DNA of 64,000 nucleotides from Gemmatimonadota bacterium (GCA_016704275.1 JADJAK010000003.1:496001-560000); one strand, 5' to 3'. Shown: positions 25,754 to 35,329, counted from the first letter of the stretch. The notes: a model not told the origin generated them from the sequence alone. Program-made: numbers and translations.

Positions 25754-27009
25754 CCCCCGCGCGGGAACGCGAGGTCGACCACCTCGTCGAGCGGCTCTTC
25801 CGCACCCTCGCGGGACAGCTGACCGCCGGGGTGGTCCGCATCCTGGGCCCCTCCCGGATCGACCTCGCCGCCGACGTGGTCCAGGAGACGATGCTCCGGG
25901 CCCTCCGGACGTGGCCCTTCCATGGGATCCCCGACGTCCCGGCCGCCTGGCTGATGCGGACCGCGCGCAATCGCGCCGTCGATCTGGTGCGACGTGCCCG
26001 ACTCGGCGAGGAGCTCGAGTCTCGCATCGCCCATCATTTTACTTCACTAGTGGACGATAGCGGTGGCGACCGACGAGAGGACACGCTTCACCTGATGCTC
26101 GCGTGCGCCGATCCCGGCCTGCCGGTCGACGCCGTCGTGGCCATCCTGCTGCAGGCAGTCGGCGGCCTCGGCTCCAGGGAAATCGCCCGGGCCATGCTCC
26201 TCCCCGAGGCGACCGTGGCGCAGCGGATTGTCCGGGCCAAGAAACGGATGCGCGAGTGGCCAGCAGATGAGGAACTCTTCGCCCGGCCCCTCGAAGAGCT
26301 CGCCCAGCGACGCGACGTGGCGCTCCGCGCGATCTACCTGCTCTTCAACGAGGGGCACAACGCCTCGGAGGGCGACGAGGTCCTCAGGTCGGAACTCGCA
26401 CGGGAGGCGTTCCGGCTCGTGATGCTGTTGACGAGCGTCCCGGAACTCAACGAGCCGGCGGTCGAGGCATTGGCGGCCCTCATCCTGCTTCATGCCGCGC
26501 GCTTCCCCGCACGACAAGGCGACGACGGCAGCCTCGTCCTGCTCGCCGACCAGGACCGCACCCTGTGGGACGAGGTCCTGCTGCAGCGGGGATTTCATCA
26601 CCTCTCGCGAGCAGCCGAGTCGGACACGCCGACCCGATACCACCTCGAGGCGGCGATCGCGGCCGAGCATGCGAGGGCCGGCTCATTCGAGGCGACCAAC
26701 TGGAACGGGATCGTCGACTTGTATGGTGGGCTGATGGTCCTCTCCCCGACGCCGGTAGTGCGGACCAACCGCGCCGTGGCGCTGGTGCTCGCTGGCCGGA
26801 TCGAGGAGGGAGTCGCCGAGCTTGAGGCGACCGCGGAAGAACCTGGTGTCAGCCGATATGGCTGGTTCTTCGCGACCCGCGGATGGCTCCGTGACCGACT
26901 CGGGGATGTCGATGGGGCACGGAACGACTATCGGGGGGCTTTGGCTCGGCAACCATCGGCCCCGCATCGTACCCTCCTGATGAGCCGGCTGGCGCGCCTG
27001 GAGGCGTGA
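25696..27009 (+). CDS. ECF42-type RNA polymerase sigma factor with C-terminal TPR-like extension
   Basis: Up to 437 residues. Sigma region 2 (VDHLVERLFRTLAGQLTAGV, LAADVVQETMLRALRTWPFH, PAAWLMRTARNRAVDLVRRA) and region 4 (LGSREIARAMLLPEATVAQR) are followed by a 200-residue extension (AIYLLFNEGHNASEGDE, YHLEAAIAAEHARAGSFEAT, RTNRAVALVLAGRIEEGVAE) characteristic of ECF42. No anti-sigma gene is near, as is usual for this group. The first canonical start, ATG 25696, overlaps the YCII gene by 58 bases in text that does not look like sigma sequence; CTG at 25750 (CTGA overlap with the YCII stop) is a better biological start. Confidence 0.88.
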   Translation: MPPPRLWLDRGPPSGDHALTPAREREVDHLVERLFRTLAGQLTAGVVRILGPSRIDLAADVVQETMLRALRTWPFHGIPDVPAAWLMRTARNRAVDLVRRARLGEELESRIAHHFTSLVDDSGGDRREDTLHLMLACADPGLPVDAVVAILLQAVGGLGSREIARAMLLPEATVAQRIVRAKKRMREWPADEELFARPLEELAQRRDVALRAIYLLFNEGHNASEGDEVLRSELAREAFRLVMLLTSVPELNEPAVEALAALILLHAARFPARQGDDGSLVLLADQDRTLWDEVLLQRGFHHLSRAAESDTPTRYHLEAAIAAEHARAGSFEATNWNGIVDLYGGLMVLSPTPVVRTNRAVALVLAGRIEEGVAELEATAEEPGVSRYGWFFATRGWLRDRLGDVDGARNDYRGALARQPSAPHRTLLMSRLARLEA

Positions 27010-27016
27010 GCCGTTT

Positions 27017-28633
27017 TCAGATCGGGGGCGGGCCGTCCTGGGCCACGATATCGACGTCCTTGGTTTCCTTGAGGAACAGCGCGCCGACGATGAGCGTCAT
27101 CGTGGCGATGGCCACCGGGTAGCGAAGACCGGCGTAGATGTCCCCGGTCGCCGCCACGATCGCGAAGGCGGTGGTCGGCAGGAAGCCCCCGAACCAGCCG
27201 TTCCCGATATGGTACGGGAGGGACATCGAGGTATAGCGGATCTTGGACGGGAACATCTCGACCAGCATGGCGGCGATCGGTCCGTAGACCAGGGTGACGT
27301 AGAGGACCAGGATCCAGAGGACGAAGACCACCATCGGCCGGTTGATGGCCGCGAGGTCGGCCGTCACCGGATAGCCGGCCCCATCGAGGGCACCGCCGAG
27401 CGCCTCCTGGAACACCGGGCGGCGGTCCGCGGCGTCCGGGCCGGCCGCGTCGAAGGAGGCGATCACGGTCGTGCCGACATGGACGACTGCCCCCTCCCCG
27501 GCTGGCAGCGCCCGATTCTGGTACGGCACCCCGCGCGCCACGAGCGCCGCCTTCGCCACGTCGCAGCTCGACGTGAACTTGCTGGTGCCCACCGGATTGA
27601 ATTGGACCGAGCAGTTGGCCGGGTCGGCCGCGACCGTCACCGGCGCCCGGAACTGGGCGGCCTCGAGCGCGGGGTTCGCGTAATGGGTGAGGGCGCGGAA
27701 CAGTGGGAAGTAGGTCAGCGCCGCCAGCGCACAGCCGAGGAGGATGATCGGCTTCCGACCGACCCGGTCCGACAGCCGCCCAAAGACCACGAAGAACGGC
27801 GTCCCGAGCAGCAGCGAGATCGCGACCAGGATATTGGCCGTCTGGGCCTCGACCTTGAGCGTCTGGGTCAGGAAGAAGAGGGTGTAGAACTGACCGGTGT
27901 ACCAGACCACGGCCTGCCCTGCCGTCAGCCCGAACAATGCCAGAATGACAATCTTCAGGTTGCCCCATTCCGCGAACGACTCCCGCAGCGGCGCCTTCGA
28001 CCGCGTCCCTTCCGCCTTCATCTGCTTGAAGACTGGCGATTCATCCAGCGCGAGGCGGATCCACACCGAGATGCCGAGGAGCAGGAGCGAGACCAGGAAC
28101 GGAATCCGCCATCCCCAGGCCTCGAAGGCCTCGGCACCGAGGGCGACCCGGCACGCCAGGATCACCAGCAGCGAGAGGAAGAGCCCCAGCGTCGCCGTGG
28201 TCTGGATCCAGGCGGTGTACGCTCCCCGTTGCCCATGGGGGGCGTGCTCGGCCACGTACGTCGCCGCGCCGCCGTATTCACCACCCAAGGCCAGCCCCTG
28301 CAGCAGTCGGAGCAGGATCAGGATGACCGGCGCCGCGATGCCGATGGTGGCGTAGCCCGGCAGGATCCCGACGATGAACGTCGAGACCCCCATGATGACG
28401 ATGGTCACCAGGAAGGTGTGCTTCCGCCCGACCAGGTCCCCCAGGCGGCCGAAGACCAGCGCACCGAACGGTCGGACCGCAAAGCCGGCGGCGAAGGCCA
28501 GCAGGGCGAAGATGAAGCCTGCGGTCGGATTCACCCCGGAGAAGAACTGCCGGCTGATGATCGCGGCGAGCGACCCGTAGAGATAGAAGTCGTACCACTC
28601 GAAGACGGTCCCGAGGGACGAGGCGATGATCAC
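27017..28633 (-). CDS. MFS transporter, metabolite:H+ symporter (MHS/ProP-like) type
   Basis: 538 residues, 12 helices. SSLGTVFEWYDFYLYGSLAA and RPFGALVFGRLGDLVGRKHT are signatures of the MHS family (proline/betaine, alpha-ketoglutarate, shikimate carriers); GGEYGGAATYVAEHAP is the helix-4 motif. An unusual 130-residue soluble insertion sits between helices 8 and 9 (PANCSVQFNPVGTSKF ... VTADLAAINRPMV). Substrate unknown. The GTG start at 28633 gives almost no N-terminal tail; a GTG at 28689 in a neighbouring frame would give a natural one, hinting at a one-base shift near 28635. Convergent with the sigma gene. Confidence 0.87.
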   Translation of the reverse strand: MIIASSLGTVFEWYDFYLYGSLAAIISRQFFSGVNPTAGFIFALLAFAAGFAVRPFGALVFGRLGDLVGRKHTFLVTIVIMGVSTFIVGILPGYATIGIAAPVILILLRLLQGLALGGEYGGAATYVAEHAPHGQRGAYTAWIQTTATLGLFLSLLVILACRVALGAEAFEAWGWRIPFLVSLLLLGISVWIRLALDESPVFKQMKAEGTRSKAPLRESFAEWGNLKIVILALFGLTAGQAVVWYTGQFYTLFFLTQTLKVEAQTANILVAISLLLGTPFFVVFGRLSDRVGRKPIILLGCALAALTYFPLFRALTHYANPALEAAQFRAPVTVAADPANCSVQFNPVGTSKFTSSCDVAKAALVARGVPYQNRALPAGEGAVVHVGTTVIASFDAAGPDAADRRPVFQEALGGALDGAGYPVTADLAAINRPMVVFVLWILVLYVTLVYGPIAAMLVEMFPSKIRYTSMSLPYHIGNGWFGGFLPTTAFAIVAATGDIYAGLRYPVAIATMTLIVGALFLKETKDVDIVAQDGPPPI

Positions 28634-28792
28634 CCGGCGGGCGTCGCGGGCAGCATCGGGGCACCAAGGGGGAGCGTCGCCGTGGTCACAGGCGGGGCTC
28701 GCACGATGTAAGTGGGGGCATGTGCGAGGAAAGGTGGGTCCGGCTCTGGCGTCATGGCAAGCGCCGACTGCCGCCGCGCCATGCCGGGTCGG

Positions 28793-28798
28793 TAGATT
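28793..28798 (+). promoter_or_regulatory. Putative -10 element TAGATT, leaderless start
   Basis: TAGATT followed by five bases (cgggg) and the ATG at 28804. Same spacing as at kdsB. Confidence 0.4.
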
Positions 28799-28803
28799 CG
28801 GGG

Positions 28804-30081
28804 ATGCCCATTCACTCCCCTGCCCTTCGTGCCCTCCTGGTCGCGATCCTCGGACTGCCCGCTGCGGCGGCTGCCCAGGACGTCCGGCTCGCCAACCAAC
28901 ATCCGACCGTGGTGAAGGCGATGGCCTCGATGCAGCAGCATCAGGCCTGGACCCTACAGCAACAGATCGCCATCTGCGAGATCCCCGCGCCCCCCTTCAA
29001 GGAGGCCGCGCGTGGGGAGGACTTCAGGCGGCGGATGATCGCCCTCGGCTACGCCGACACGCGGATCGATGCGGTCGGCAACGTCATCACCCAGCTCGGC
29101 ACGGGGAGCGGGCCCACCGTGATGGTCGCCGCGCACCTCGACACCGTCTTCCCGGAAGGGACCGACGTGAAGACGAAGCGCACGGGCGACCGGATTGCCG
29201 GGCCGGGGATCGGCGATGACTGCCGCGGCCTCGCGGTGCTGCTCACGCTGGCGAAGGTGCTGAAAGAGACCGGACTTACACCCGCCGGCCGGGTGTATCT
29301 GGTCGCCAACGTCGGCGAGGAGGGGCCGGGCAACCTGCGCGGCATGCGTCACCTCTTTGGCACCGAGTTTCCGGGCACCATCAACTACTTCGTCTCGGTC
29401 GACGGTGGTGGTGGCGCGGGGATCGCCTCACGAGCGGTCGGGAGCCATCGGTACACCATTTCCTTCGAGGGGCCCGGTGGTCATTCCTACGGCGCCTTCG
29501 GAATGACCAACCCGATGCACGCCATGGGGCGAGCCATTGCACGCATCGCCGACCTGCAAGTCCCGGCAGGACCGTGGACGACGTTCAATGTCGGCGTGGT
29601 GCGCGGGGGGACGAGCGTGAACACCATCACCCCGCTGGCGCAGATGGACGTGGACATGCGCTCCGAGTCCGCCGAGAATCTGCTGGAAATGGATCGACGC
29701 ATCCGTGCCGCCGTGGACACCGCCGTCCGCGAGGAGCTTGCCCGGTGGCCCACGTCGAAAGCGCCGATCACGGTCAAGGTCGACACCATCGGCATTCGCC
29801 CGACCGGCGGCCAGCGCGACGATGCCTACATCGTCCGCACGGCCATGGCCGCCGCGAAACTTCTCGACGACGGCCTCGCCTGGACCCCACGCACCAGCGC
29901 GGCGAGCACCGATGCCAACATTCCGATCTCCCTCGGCATCCCGGCCATCACCATCAGCGGTGGTGGAGCCGGCGGCGGTGCCCATGGCACCGCGGAGTGG
30001 TATCAGGACACCGCCGATGCGTACAAGGGCCCGCAGCTCGCGCTCCTCATTCTCACCGCGCTGACCGGAGTGGGGCGATGA
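28804..30081 (+). CDS. Secreted M20-family metallopeptidase
   Basis: 425 residues with a signal peptide (ALLVAILGLPAAAAAQ). Zinc ligands are in VMVAAHLDTVFPEG (His, about residue 105), GIGDDCRGLAVLL (Asp) and VANVGEEGPGNLRG (catalytic Glu and ligand Glu); the C-terminal GGGAGGGAHGTAEW gives the last His. The dimerisation domain lies between (HSYGAFGMTNPMHAMGRAIA). Resembles peptidase T/tripeptidase-like members. Probably a periplasmic or secreted aminopeptidase or carboxypeptidase. Stop overlaps the cyclophilin start. Confidence 0.88.
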   Translation: MPIHSPALRALLVAILGLPAAAAAQDVRLANQHPTVVKAMASMQQHQAWTLQQQIAICEIPAPPFKEAARGEDFRRRMIALGYADTRIDAVGNVITQLGTGSGPTVMVAAHLDTVFPEGTDVKTKRTGDRIAGPGIGDDCRGLAVLLTLAKVLKETGLTPAGRVYLVANVGEEGPGNLRGMRHLFGTEFPGTINYFVSVDGGGGAGIASRAVGSHRYTISFEGPGGHSYGAFGMTNPMHAMGRAIARIADLQVPAGPWTTFNVGVVRGGTSVNTITPLAQMDVDMRSESAENLLEMDRRIRAAVDTAVREELARWPTSKAPITVKVDTIGIRPTGGQRDDAYIVRTAMAAAKLLDDGLAWTPRTSAASTDANIPISLGIPAITISGGGAGGGAHGTAEWYQDTADAYKGPQLALLILTALTGVGR

Positions 30082-30671
30082 CATCCGCTCGCACCCTCGC
30101 GACCGCCCTCGTACTCCTGCTCCCCGCATCGGCCCAGGGGCAGCGCGGTCAGGTCGCGATCATCATCGGGACCAGCAGCGGCGAGATCCGCGCGGTCCTC
30201 GACAGCGCGAAGGCACCGGTCACCGTGACGAACTTCCTGCGCTATGTCGACGCGGGGTTGTTCACCGGTGGCGCCTTCCATCGGACGGTGACGCCCGAGA
30301 ACCAGCCGCGCGATTCGGTGAAAATTGAAGTCATCCAGGGCCGAGCACGCCGGACGCAGCCGGACTCCGGCTTCGCGCCGATTCCGCTCGAGCGGACCAG
30401 CGTCACTGGACTGCGGCACGGGGATGGGGTGCTCTCGATGGCACGGAGCGGCCCGAACAGCGCCACCTCCGCCTTCTTCATCACGATCGGTGCGCAACCT
30501 TCCCTCGACGAGGGCGGCCATCGCAATCTCGATGGTCAGGGCTTCGCGGCGTTCGGGAAGGTGACGGCGGGCATGGACGTCGTGCGCATGATCCAGCAGG
30601 CGCCCCACACGGACCAGAACCTGACCCCGGCCATCGTGATTACGGGGATTCGCCGCGCGGCCGGTCGCTAG
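30078..30671 (+). CDS. Secreted cyclophilin-type peptidyl-prolyl isomerase
   Basis: 197 residues with a signal peptide ending SAQGQ. Cyclophilin motifs: VTVTNFLRYVDAGLFTGGAF, FHRTV with the catalytic Arg, GDGVLSMARSGPNSATSAFF, FITIG and GFAAFGKVTAGMDVVRMIQQ. Acts on proline bonds of exported proteins in the periplasm. ATGA overlap with the M20 peptidase: the two form a secreted-protein processing pair. Its stop is directly followed by the stop of the convergent gene, so there is no room for a separate terminator. Confidence 0.92.
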   Translation: MTSARTLATALVLLLPASAQGQRGQVAIIIGTSSGEIRAVLDSAKAPVTVTNFLRYVDAGLFTGGAFHRTVTPENQPRDSVKIEVIQGRARRTQPDSGFAPIPLERTSVTGLRHGDGVLSMARSGPNSATSAFFITIGAQPSLDEGGHRNLDGQGFAAFGKVTAGMDVVRMIQQAPHTDQNLTPAIVITGIRRAAGR

Positions 30672-31808
30672 CTACCGGCGCGCCTCGCTCCGCCAGAAGT
30701 CGATCCCGCCGGCCATCTGGCCGACGTCGAGCGCGGCCACGCGCTCCAGGCGCCGCAGGTCGATCATCTCGAGTGTCCCCGGCTCGCTGCCGTACCCCTC
30801 GACCGAGATGAAGGCATAGCGGTCATCGTCGCTGACCACGGCCCCGTGGGGGAAGCGACGCGTGGTGGGAATCCGCGCCAGCTCACGGCCGCTCGCGACG
30901 TCGATGATCGACACCGACTGCGCCCGCTTGTTGGTGGCGATCAGCCGTGTGCCGTCGTGCGTTAAGGCCAGGTTGTAGACGCCCGTGCCCGCCGGGATCC
31001 GGCGCGCCAGCGTCCATGACACCACGTCCACGTCGACAATCTCATTGGATGCGTTGCAGGCCACGAAGACGTGCCTGCCGTCCGGCGAGGGCTGGGCCCA
31101 CGTTGGCGAGCACTTTCCCGCGGCGGGCGCGCCCATCGCGTGGGCAGCCGGGGTGCCCGCCATGCCATGCTCACCACCCTTGGTGAGGATGAAGTGGCGT
31201 GCGACGGTGAAGCTGGTCGCGTCGATCTCGACCAGTGCTTCGTCCATCATGCAGGTCGAGTACTGTCGGGTTCCTGCCGCATTGAGGCGCGAGCCGTGGG
31301 GCATCGTGCAGGTCTCGACTCGGGCGACCTCGAGCATCTGGTCCGCGGCAACGATCGAGACGGACGACGGCACCATGTCGCCGTGCAAATTGAAGTTGAC
31401 GACGAAGACATAGTGGCCGTCGGGCGTGACCTGCATCGACGCGGGAAACGAACCGAGCTCGACGCGGCCGAGCTGCGCGCCCGTGGCGGTGTTGTACTTC
31501 CAGAGCGAGCCGAACGGTGTCCCGTGCGCGGTGGTCACGAAGAACGTCGCCCCGCCGGGGGCCACCGCGAGCCCATGCGGCCCATCGGGCTCGTTGGGAT
31601 TGAGTCCGGTGAGCTGGACACGCTCCACCTTCGGCGCCCCCGCCCCGAAACGCGCGAGGGTGATCTGGTCCGTCGCTTCCGCGGCAATCAGCACGAGGTA
31701 GTCCCGCGCTGGTGCGGCCGGAGTCACGGGTGCCGGCGCGGGAGCGGGCGGTGCGGCCGCACACCCCAGCGCCAACCCCGCCCCCACCGTCCATCCCCAC
31801 CGAGTCAT
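30672..31808 (-). CDS. YncE-like beta-propeller lipoprotein
   Basis: 378 residues from ATG 31808, chosen because it opens a lipoprotein signal (GAGLALGCAAAPPAPA, Cys about 15) and overlaps the upstream stop by 4 bases. Repeats such as GGATFFVTTAHGTPFGSLWK, ASMQVTPDGHYVFVVN, SPDGRHVFVACNASNEIVD, THDGTRLIATNKRAQSVSII and AVVSDDDRYAFISVEGY make a seven-bladed propeller of the YVTN/lactonase-like type. Role unknown; such proteins often bind or store partners at the cell surface. Translationally coupled to the larger propeller protein upstream. Confidence 0.8.
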   Translation of the reverse strand: MTRWGWTVGAGLALGCAAAPPAPAPAPVTPAAPARDYLVLIAAEATDQITLARFGAGAPKVERVQLTGLNPNEPDGPHGLAVAPGGATFFVTTAHGTPFGSLWKYNTATGAQLGRVELGSFPASMQVTPDGHYVFVVNFNLHGDMVPSSVSIVAADQMLEVARVETCTMPHGSRLNAAGTRQYSTCMMDEALVEIDATSFTVARHFILTKGGEHGMAGTPAAHAMGAPAAGKCSPTWAQPSPDGRHVFVACNASNEIVDVDVVSWTLARRIPAGTGVYNLALTHDGTRLIATNKRAQSVSIIDVASGRELARIPTTRRFPHGAVVSDDDRYAFISVEGYGSEPGTLEMIDLRRLERVAALDVGQMAGGIDFWRSEARR

Positions 31809-33873
31809 GGGACGAGGACGGTGGGTGGTTGCTTCGGCTTCATCCGGATGATCCACAGGCCGTTGTTGTCGTCGTTGACGTACGCGAGCCCGTCGCGCAC
31901 CACCACACCCCACGTCATCGCGGTGTTCCGGCCGCCGACGGTCCCCTCCATGTCGGCCGTGTTGACGTGCACCATCTCGCGCTGCTGTGCCCGCAGGTCG
32001 CCCATCAGTTCACCCGAAATGTCGAAGGCGCGGAAGCCGGCGTTGTACGCACCCATGTAGAGCGTGTCACCAGCGACCCAGACGTTGTGCACGCCGCCAT
32101 ACTCCGGCTCGTACCAGGCCACCGACTTCGGCTGTTCGATGTTGGACACGTCAATCACCTGCAACCGCCCGTAGGCGCGACCGGCGGACGCATCCTTCGC
32201 GCCCGCGACCTGGCTCGCCGGGAAGACTTCGTCGGCGATGAAGACGTAGTTCTTGTGGCGCCAGGCCGTGTGCGTCCCGCGGATGAAGCCCGGGCCGCCG
32301 CTCGCCTCGACATCGCGATACATCGCGTTGAGGTCGTACTTGTACTGGCTCACCAGCACCGGCTTCGTCGGGGAGCCGCCCTTCATGCCGTTGCCGACGT
32401 CAAGGATGACGAGACCGTTGTTCCAGTTCGACAAATAGGCCAGGCCATCCTGGATGTCGAGGTCGTGCAGCGAGTTCCCGGCCATCGGCCCCGGAAAGCG
32501 ATACTCGGCGACCTGCTTCGGATGGTACGGGTCGTTGATGTCGATGACGTGCAGTGCGCCGGTGCCGTCGTTGGTGATGTAGACGTGCGTGCCGTGCTTC
32601 GGCTGCTGGAAGATGAACGCCGAGTGGACGCCGGCCGTCACGCCCTCGGTGAACTCGGCGATGACCTTGGGGTGCGCCGGGTCCTCGAGCGACGCGATCA
32701 CGATGCCGTTCTTCCGGTCCGACGCCCCTTCCCGCGTGTGCACCATGAACTTGCCGTCTGGCGTTGTCATGATGTCGTTGACGCGACGAGTGTTCGAGAC
32801 GAGCGAGTCCGTCACGACTGGCGCCCCCGGTGCACTGACGTCGATGGCGTACATCCGATCGCCGCCCCCGCCGGTGCCGAGGTAGAGGTTCTTGCCGTTC
32901 GGGTGGAGCCAGACTTCTTCCGTCGTGAAGAGCGTGCGCGGGAGCCTCCCGACCACCTCTGCCTGTCGGCGCACGTCGCGCGGCGTGAGGCGGACGGTGG
33001 CGACCGCACTCCGCTCACCCAGGTTGGCGACAATCGTGTAGGTCCCGGCCTCATACCCGACGAACGCCCCATCCGTCGTGATGGTCCCCTGTCCTGGCGA
33101 CATCGACCAGGTCGGGGTGAGCCCCGCGATGGATGCGCCACCCGTGCTGCGCACGTCGACGCCGAAGTGCAGGACGTCACCGGTCTTCGCGTCGACGGTA
33201 CCCGGGGTCACCGAGATGCTGCCGATCGGGGCCCGCACCACCTCGATCGGGAACTCCGCGGTGGCAATCCAGCTGTTCACCGAATTGTTGCCCGCATCTC
33301 GGGAGAGGGCGGTCCCAGCCCGAATCACCGCCTTCCCTGGGCCGACCGCCGTCACGACGCCGGCCTCGTTGACCCGCGCCACGGCGGGGTTGAGGCTGGT
33401 CCAGCGCATCCGATCGCCGGCCCGCGGGTCGTTGTCCTTCGAGAACGCCGTGGCGGTGAGGCCGACGCGCTGCCCGATGGCCAAGCGATTCGGCGCCTTG
33501 TCGATCACCACTCGCGCCGGTGCGCCGGGGAGCATCGGCACCTCGATCCGCTCGGTCACCGGTGCCGTCCCAGGCACCGACGCGATCACCGAGATCGGCA
33601 GGCGACCGGTGGCGCCGGAGCTCACGAGACCATCCGTCGTGACGCGCCCCTCGAAGCGCGCCCCGGAGGCGAGCACGAAGCGCACGGTCACGTTGGGCAC
33701 CTCCTCCCGGCTGCGTCGAGGGCCCGGGCCCTCAACCGCATCGTATCTCGCGCCGTCATCGACGGCTGCGCCGGAGTGATTTCGATCTTGGCAATCGGGG
33801 AGGGGGGCAACCCTTGGGCCGGGGCCGGGGTCTGCCCTTGCTGGAACGCCGCAAGCAGGAGGAAGCCGAGCAT
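31805..33873 (-). pseudogene. Secreted Ig-like plus LVIVD-repeat protein, frameshift after residue 57
   Basis: The signal-peptide frame begins at ATG 33873 (LGFLLLAAFQQGQTPAPAQG) and reads PIAKIEITPAQPSMTARDTM into ALDAAGRR near 33705. The rest continues one frame over as VPNVTVRFVLASGARFEGRV. One extra G in the short G run (AGGGAGG instead of AGGAGG on the coding strand) would rejoin them. The 630 downstream residues hold two Ig-like (BIG2-type) domains (MRWTSLNPAVARVNEAGVVT) and an LVIVD propeller (GLAYLSNWNNGLVILDVGNG). Could be a real disruption or a consensus error; the protein is otherwise uninterrupted. Confidence 0.75.
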
Positions 33874-33901
33874 GGACGGAGCCTGTCTGGGGGAAGCGCC
33901 A

Positions 33902-33907
33902 AAGATA
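33902..33907 (-). promoter_or_regulatory. Putative -10 element TATCTT
   Basis: TATCTT, 28 bases before the ATG at 33873. Confidence 0.3.
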
Positions 33908-33925
33908 GCGGATTTCTGTCGGTCG

Positions 33926-35329
33926 CTAGCCGCCGACGGGCAGCACCAGGCGTGCGACCTGCGTCGCCCATCGCACGGCGTAGCCAGCCATCGCGCCGAT
34001 CGCCCCCGGCACGTCCGCCGGAATGCGCACCGACTCGCCCAGCGACCGGAGGATCGATCCCCGGAAGCGCAGCGCGATCGGCGTGGCAAAGTCGACCGCG
34101 TTGAAGCGCGGGTCGTAGCGCACGCCCAACCCCTCGATCAACGCCGCCGTCCGGGCGAAGTACACCATTGCCGGCGGGAGCTGGACCGGAAAGTCATACA
34201 ACGTCTCGACCACTTCATCCGCGAGGCGCGTCACCCGGCCGATCCGTTCCTCTGCCGTGGTGCGCATGCCCGCGAGCGTGATCAGCTCGCGCGCGAGGGT
34301 GGCGATCAACTCCCGTGAGGCCCCTTCCTCGATCAGTCCGAGATCATGAAAGCCGTCGACCACACCATCCACGTCCTTCGCGATAGCGGAGAAGACCGTG
34401 CCCACGAGGGCACGCCGAGTCGCCGGTGGGACCTCGACGACCATGCCAAAATCGAGGAGCACCACGCGACCCGCCTCATCGACGAGGATATTCCCCGGAT
34501 GCGGATCGGCGTGGAAGAGTCCGTCGACCAGCATCATCTGGACGTAGAGCTCCATGACCGTCCGCAGCGCCTGCTCGGGCGCCAAGCGGCCCTCGGTGAC
34601 GGCACCATCCAGGCGGTCGATGCGCTTCCCCTCGATGTACTCCAGCACCAGGGTGCGCTGCCGAGTGAACTCGGCGAAGACCTCCGGAATGCGAACCGAC
34701 GGGTTGTGCGCGAAGTTGCCACGGATCGTCGTCGCAAAGCGCGCCTCCTGCCGGAAGTCCATCTCCTCGGCCACGCGGCGCTCGAACTCGTCGAGGACGC
34801 TGCCGAGCCCCGTCACATGGGGCGGGCGCAACCGCGGAGCCACCTGCCGCAGCACCCAACGGGCAATCCGCAGGTCGGCGGCGATCGTCGCCTCGACGCC
34901 AGGGCGGAGCACCTTGATCACGACGTCCCGGCCGCCGACGGTGGCGCGGTGCACCTGTCCGAGAGAGGCCGCGGCCAGCGGCATCGGGTCGATGGTGTCG
35001 AAGAGCTCCTCCGGTGCGCGCCCGTAGCTGGCTCGGAGCACTGCCTCGATCGCCGGCCACTCGACCGGCGGGACACGGTCGGTGAGGGTGCTGATGGCCT
35101 CCACATAGGGCGACGGAATCAGGTCCGCGCGACCAGCAAAGAGCTGCGTCAGCTTGACGAAGGTCGGCCCGATGCGGGCGATCGTGGCCGCGAGGCGCTC
35201 CGCCCGCGCCGCATGAAACGCCGGCGACCGCAGGGCACCCTGCCCACCGACCAGCCAGCGCCGCCGATCCCGGGCAAAGCTGAGCAGCAGCGGCATGACG
35301 AGGACAACGAGGCGGACGGCGCGGCGCAT
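33926..35329 (-). CDS. UbiB/ABC1-type atypical kinase
   Basis: 467 residues from ATG 35329 (ATG 35398 is possible). UbiB signatures: the KxGQ-type region here IGPTFVKLTQLFAGRADLIP, AAASLGQVHRATVGGRDVVI with its Ala-rich loop and Lys, FHADPHPGNILVDEAGRVVL (catalytic loop) and LLDFGMVVEVP (DFG). UbiB proteins are ATPases that support quinone synthesis or lipid handling at the membrane; a C-terminal hydrophobic stretch (AIGAMAGYAVRWATQVARLV) fits. KLTQ instead of KxGQ is a small deviation. No quinone genes are near. Confidence 0.85.
   Translation of the reverse strand: MRRAVRLVVLVMPLLLSFARDRRRWLVGGQGALRSPAFHAARAERLAATIARIGPTFVKLTQLFAGRADLIPSPYVEAISTLTDRVPPVEWPAIEAVLRASYGRAPEELFDTIDPMPLAAASLGQVHRATVGGRDVVIKVLRPGVEATIAADLRIARWVLRQVAPRLRPPHVTGLGSVLDEFERRVAEEMDFRQEARFATTIRGNFAHNPSVRIPEVFAEFTRQRTLVLEYIEGKRIDRLDGAVTEGRLAPEQALRTVMELYVQMMLVDGLFHADPHPGNILVDEAGRVVLLDFGMVVEVPPATRRALVGTVFSAIAKDVDGVVDGFHDLGLIEEGASRELIATLARELITLAGMRTTAEERIGRVTRLADEVVETLYDFPVQLPPAMVYFARTAALIEGLGVRYDPRFNAVDFATPIALRFRGSILRSLGESVRIPADVPGAIGAMAGYAVRWATQVARLVLPVGG

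Noticed and set aside
31712..34318. An 868-codon plus-strand frame opposite the propeller proteins
   Set aside because: Same shadow character; His/Arg/Asp-rich with no recognisable domain.
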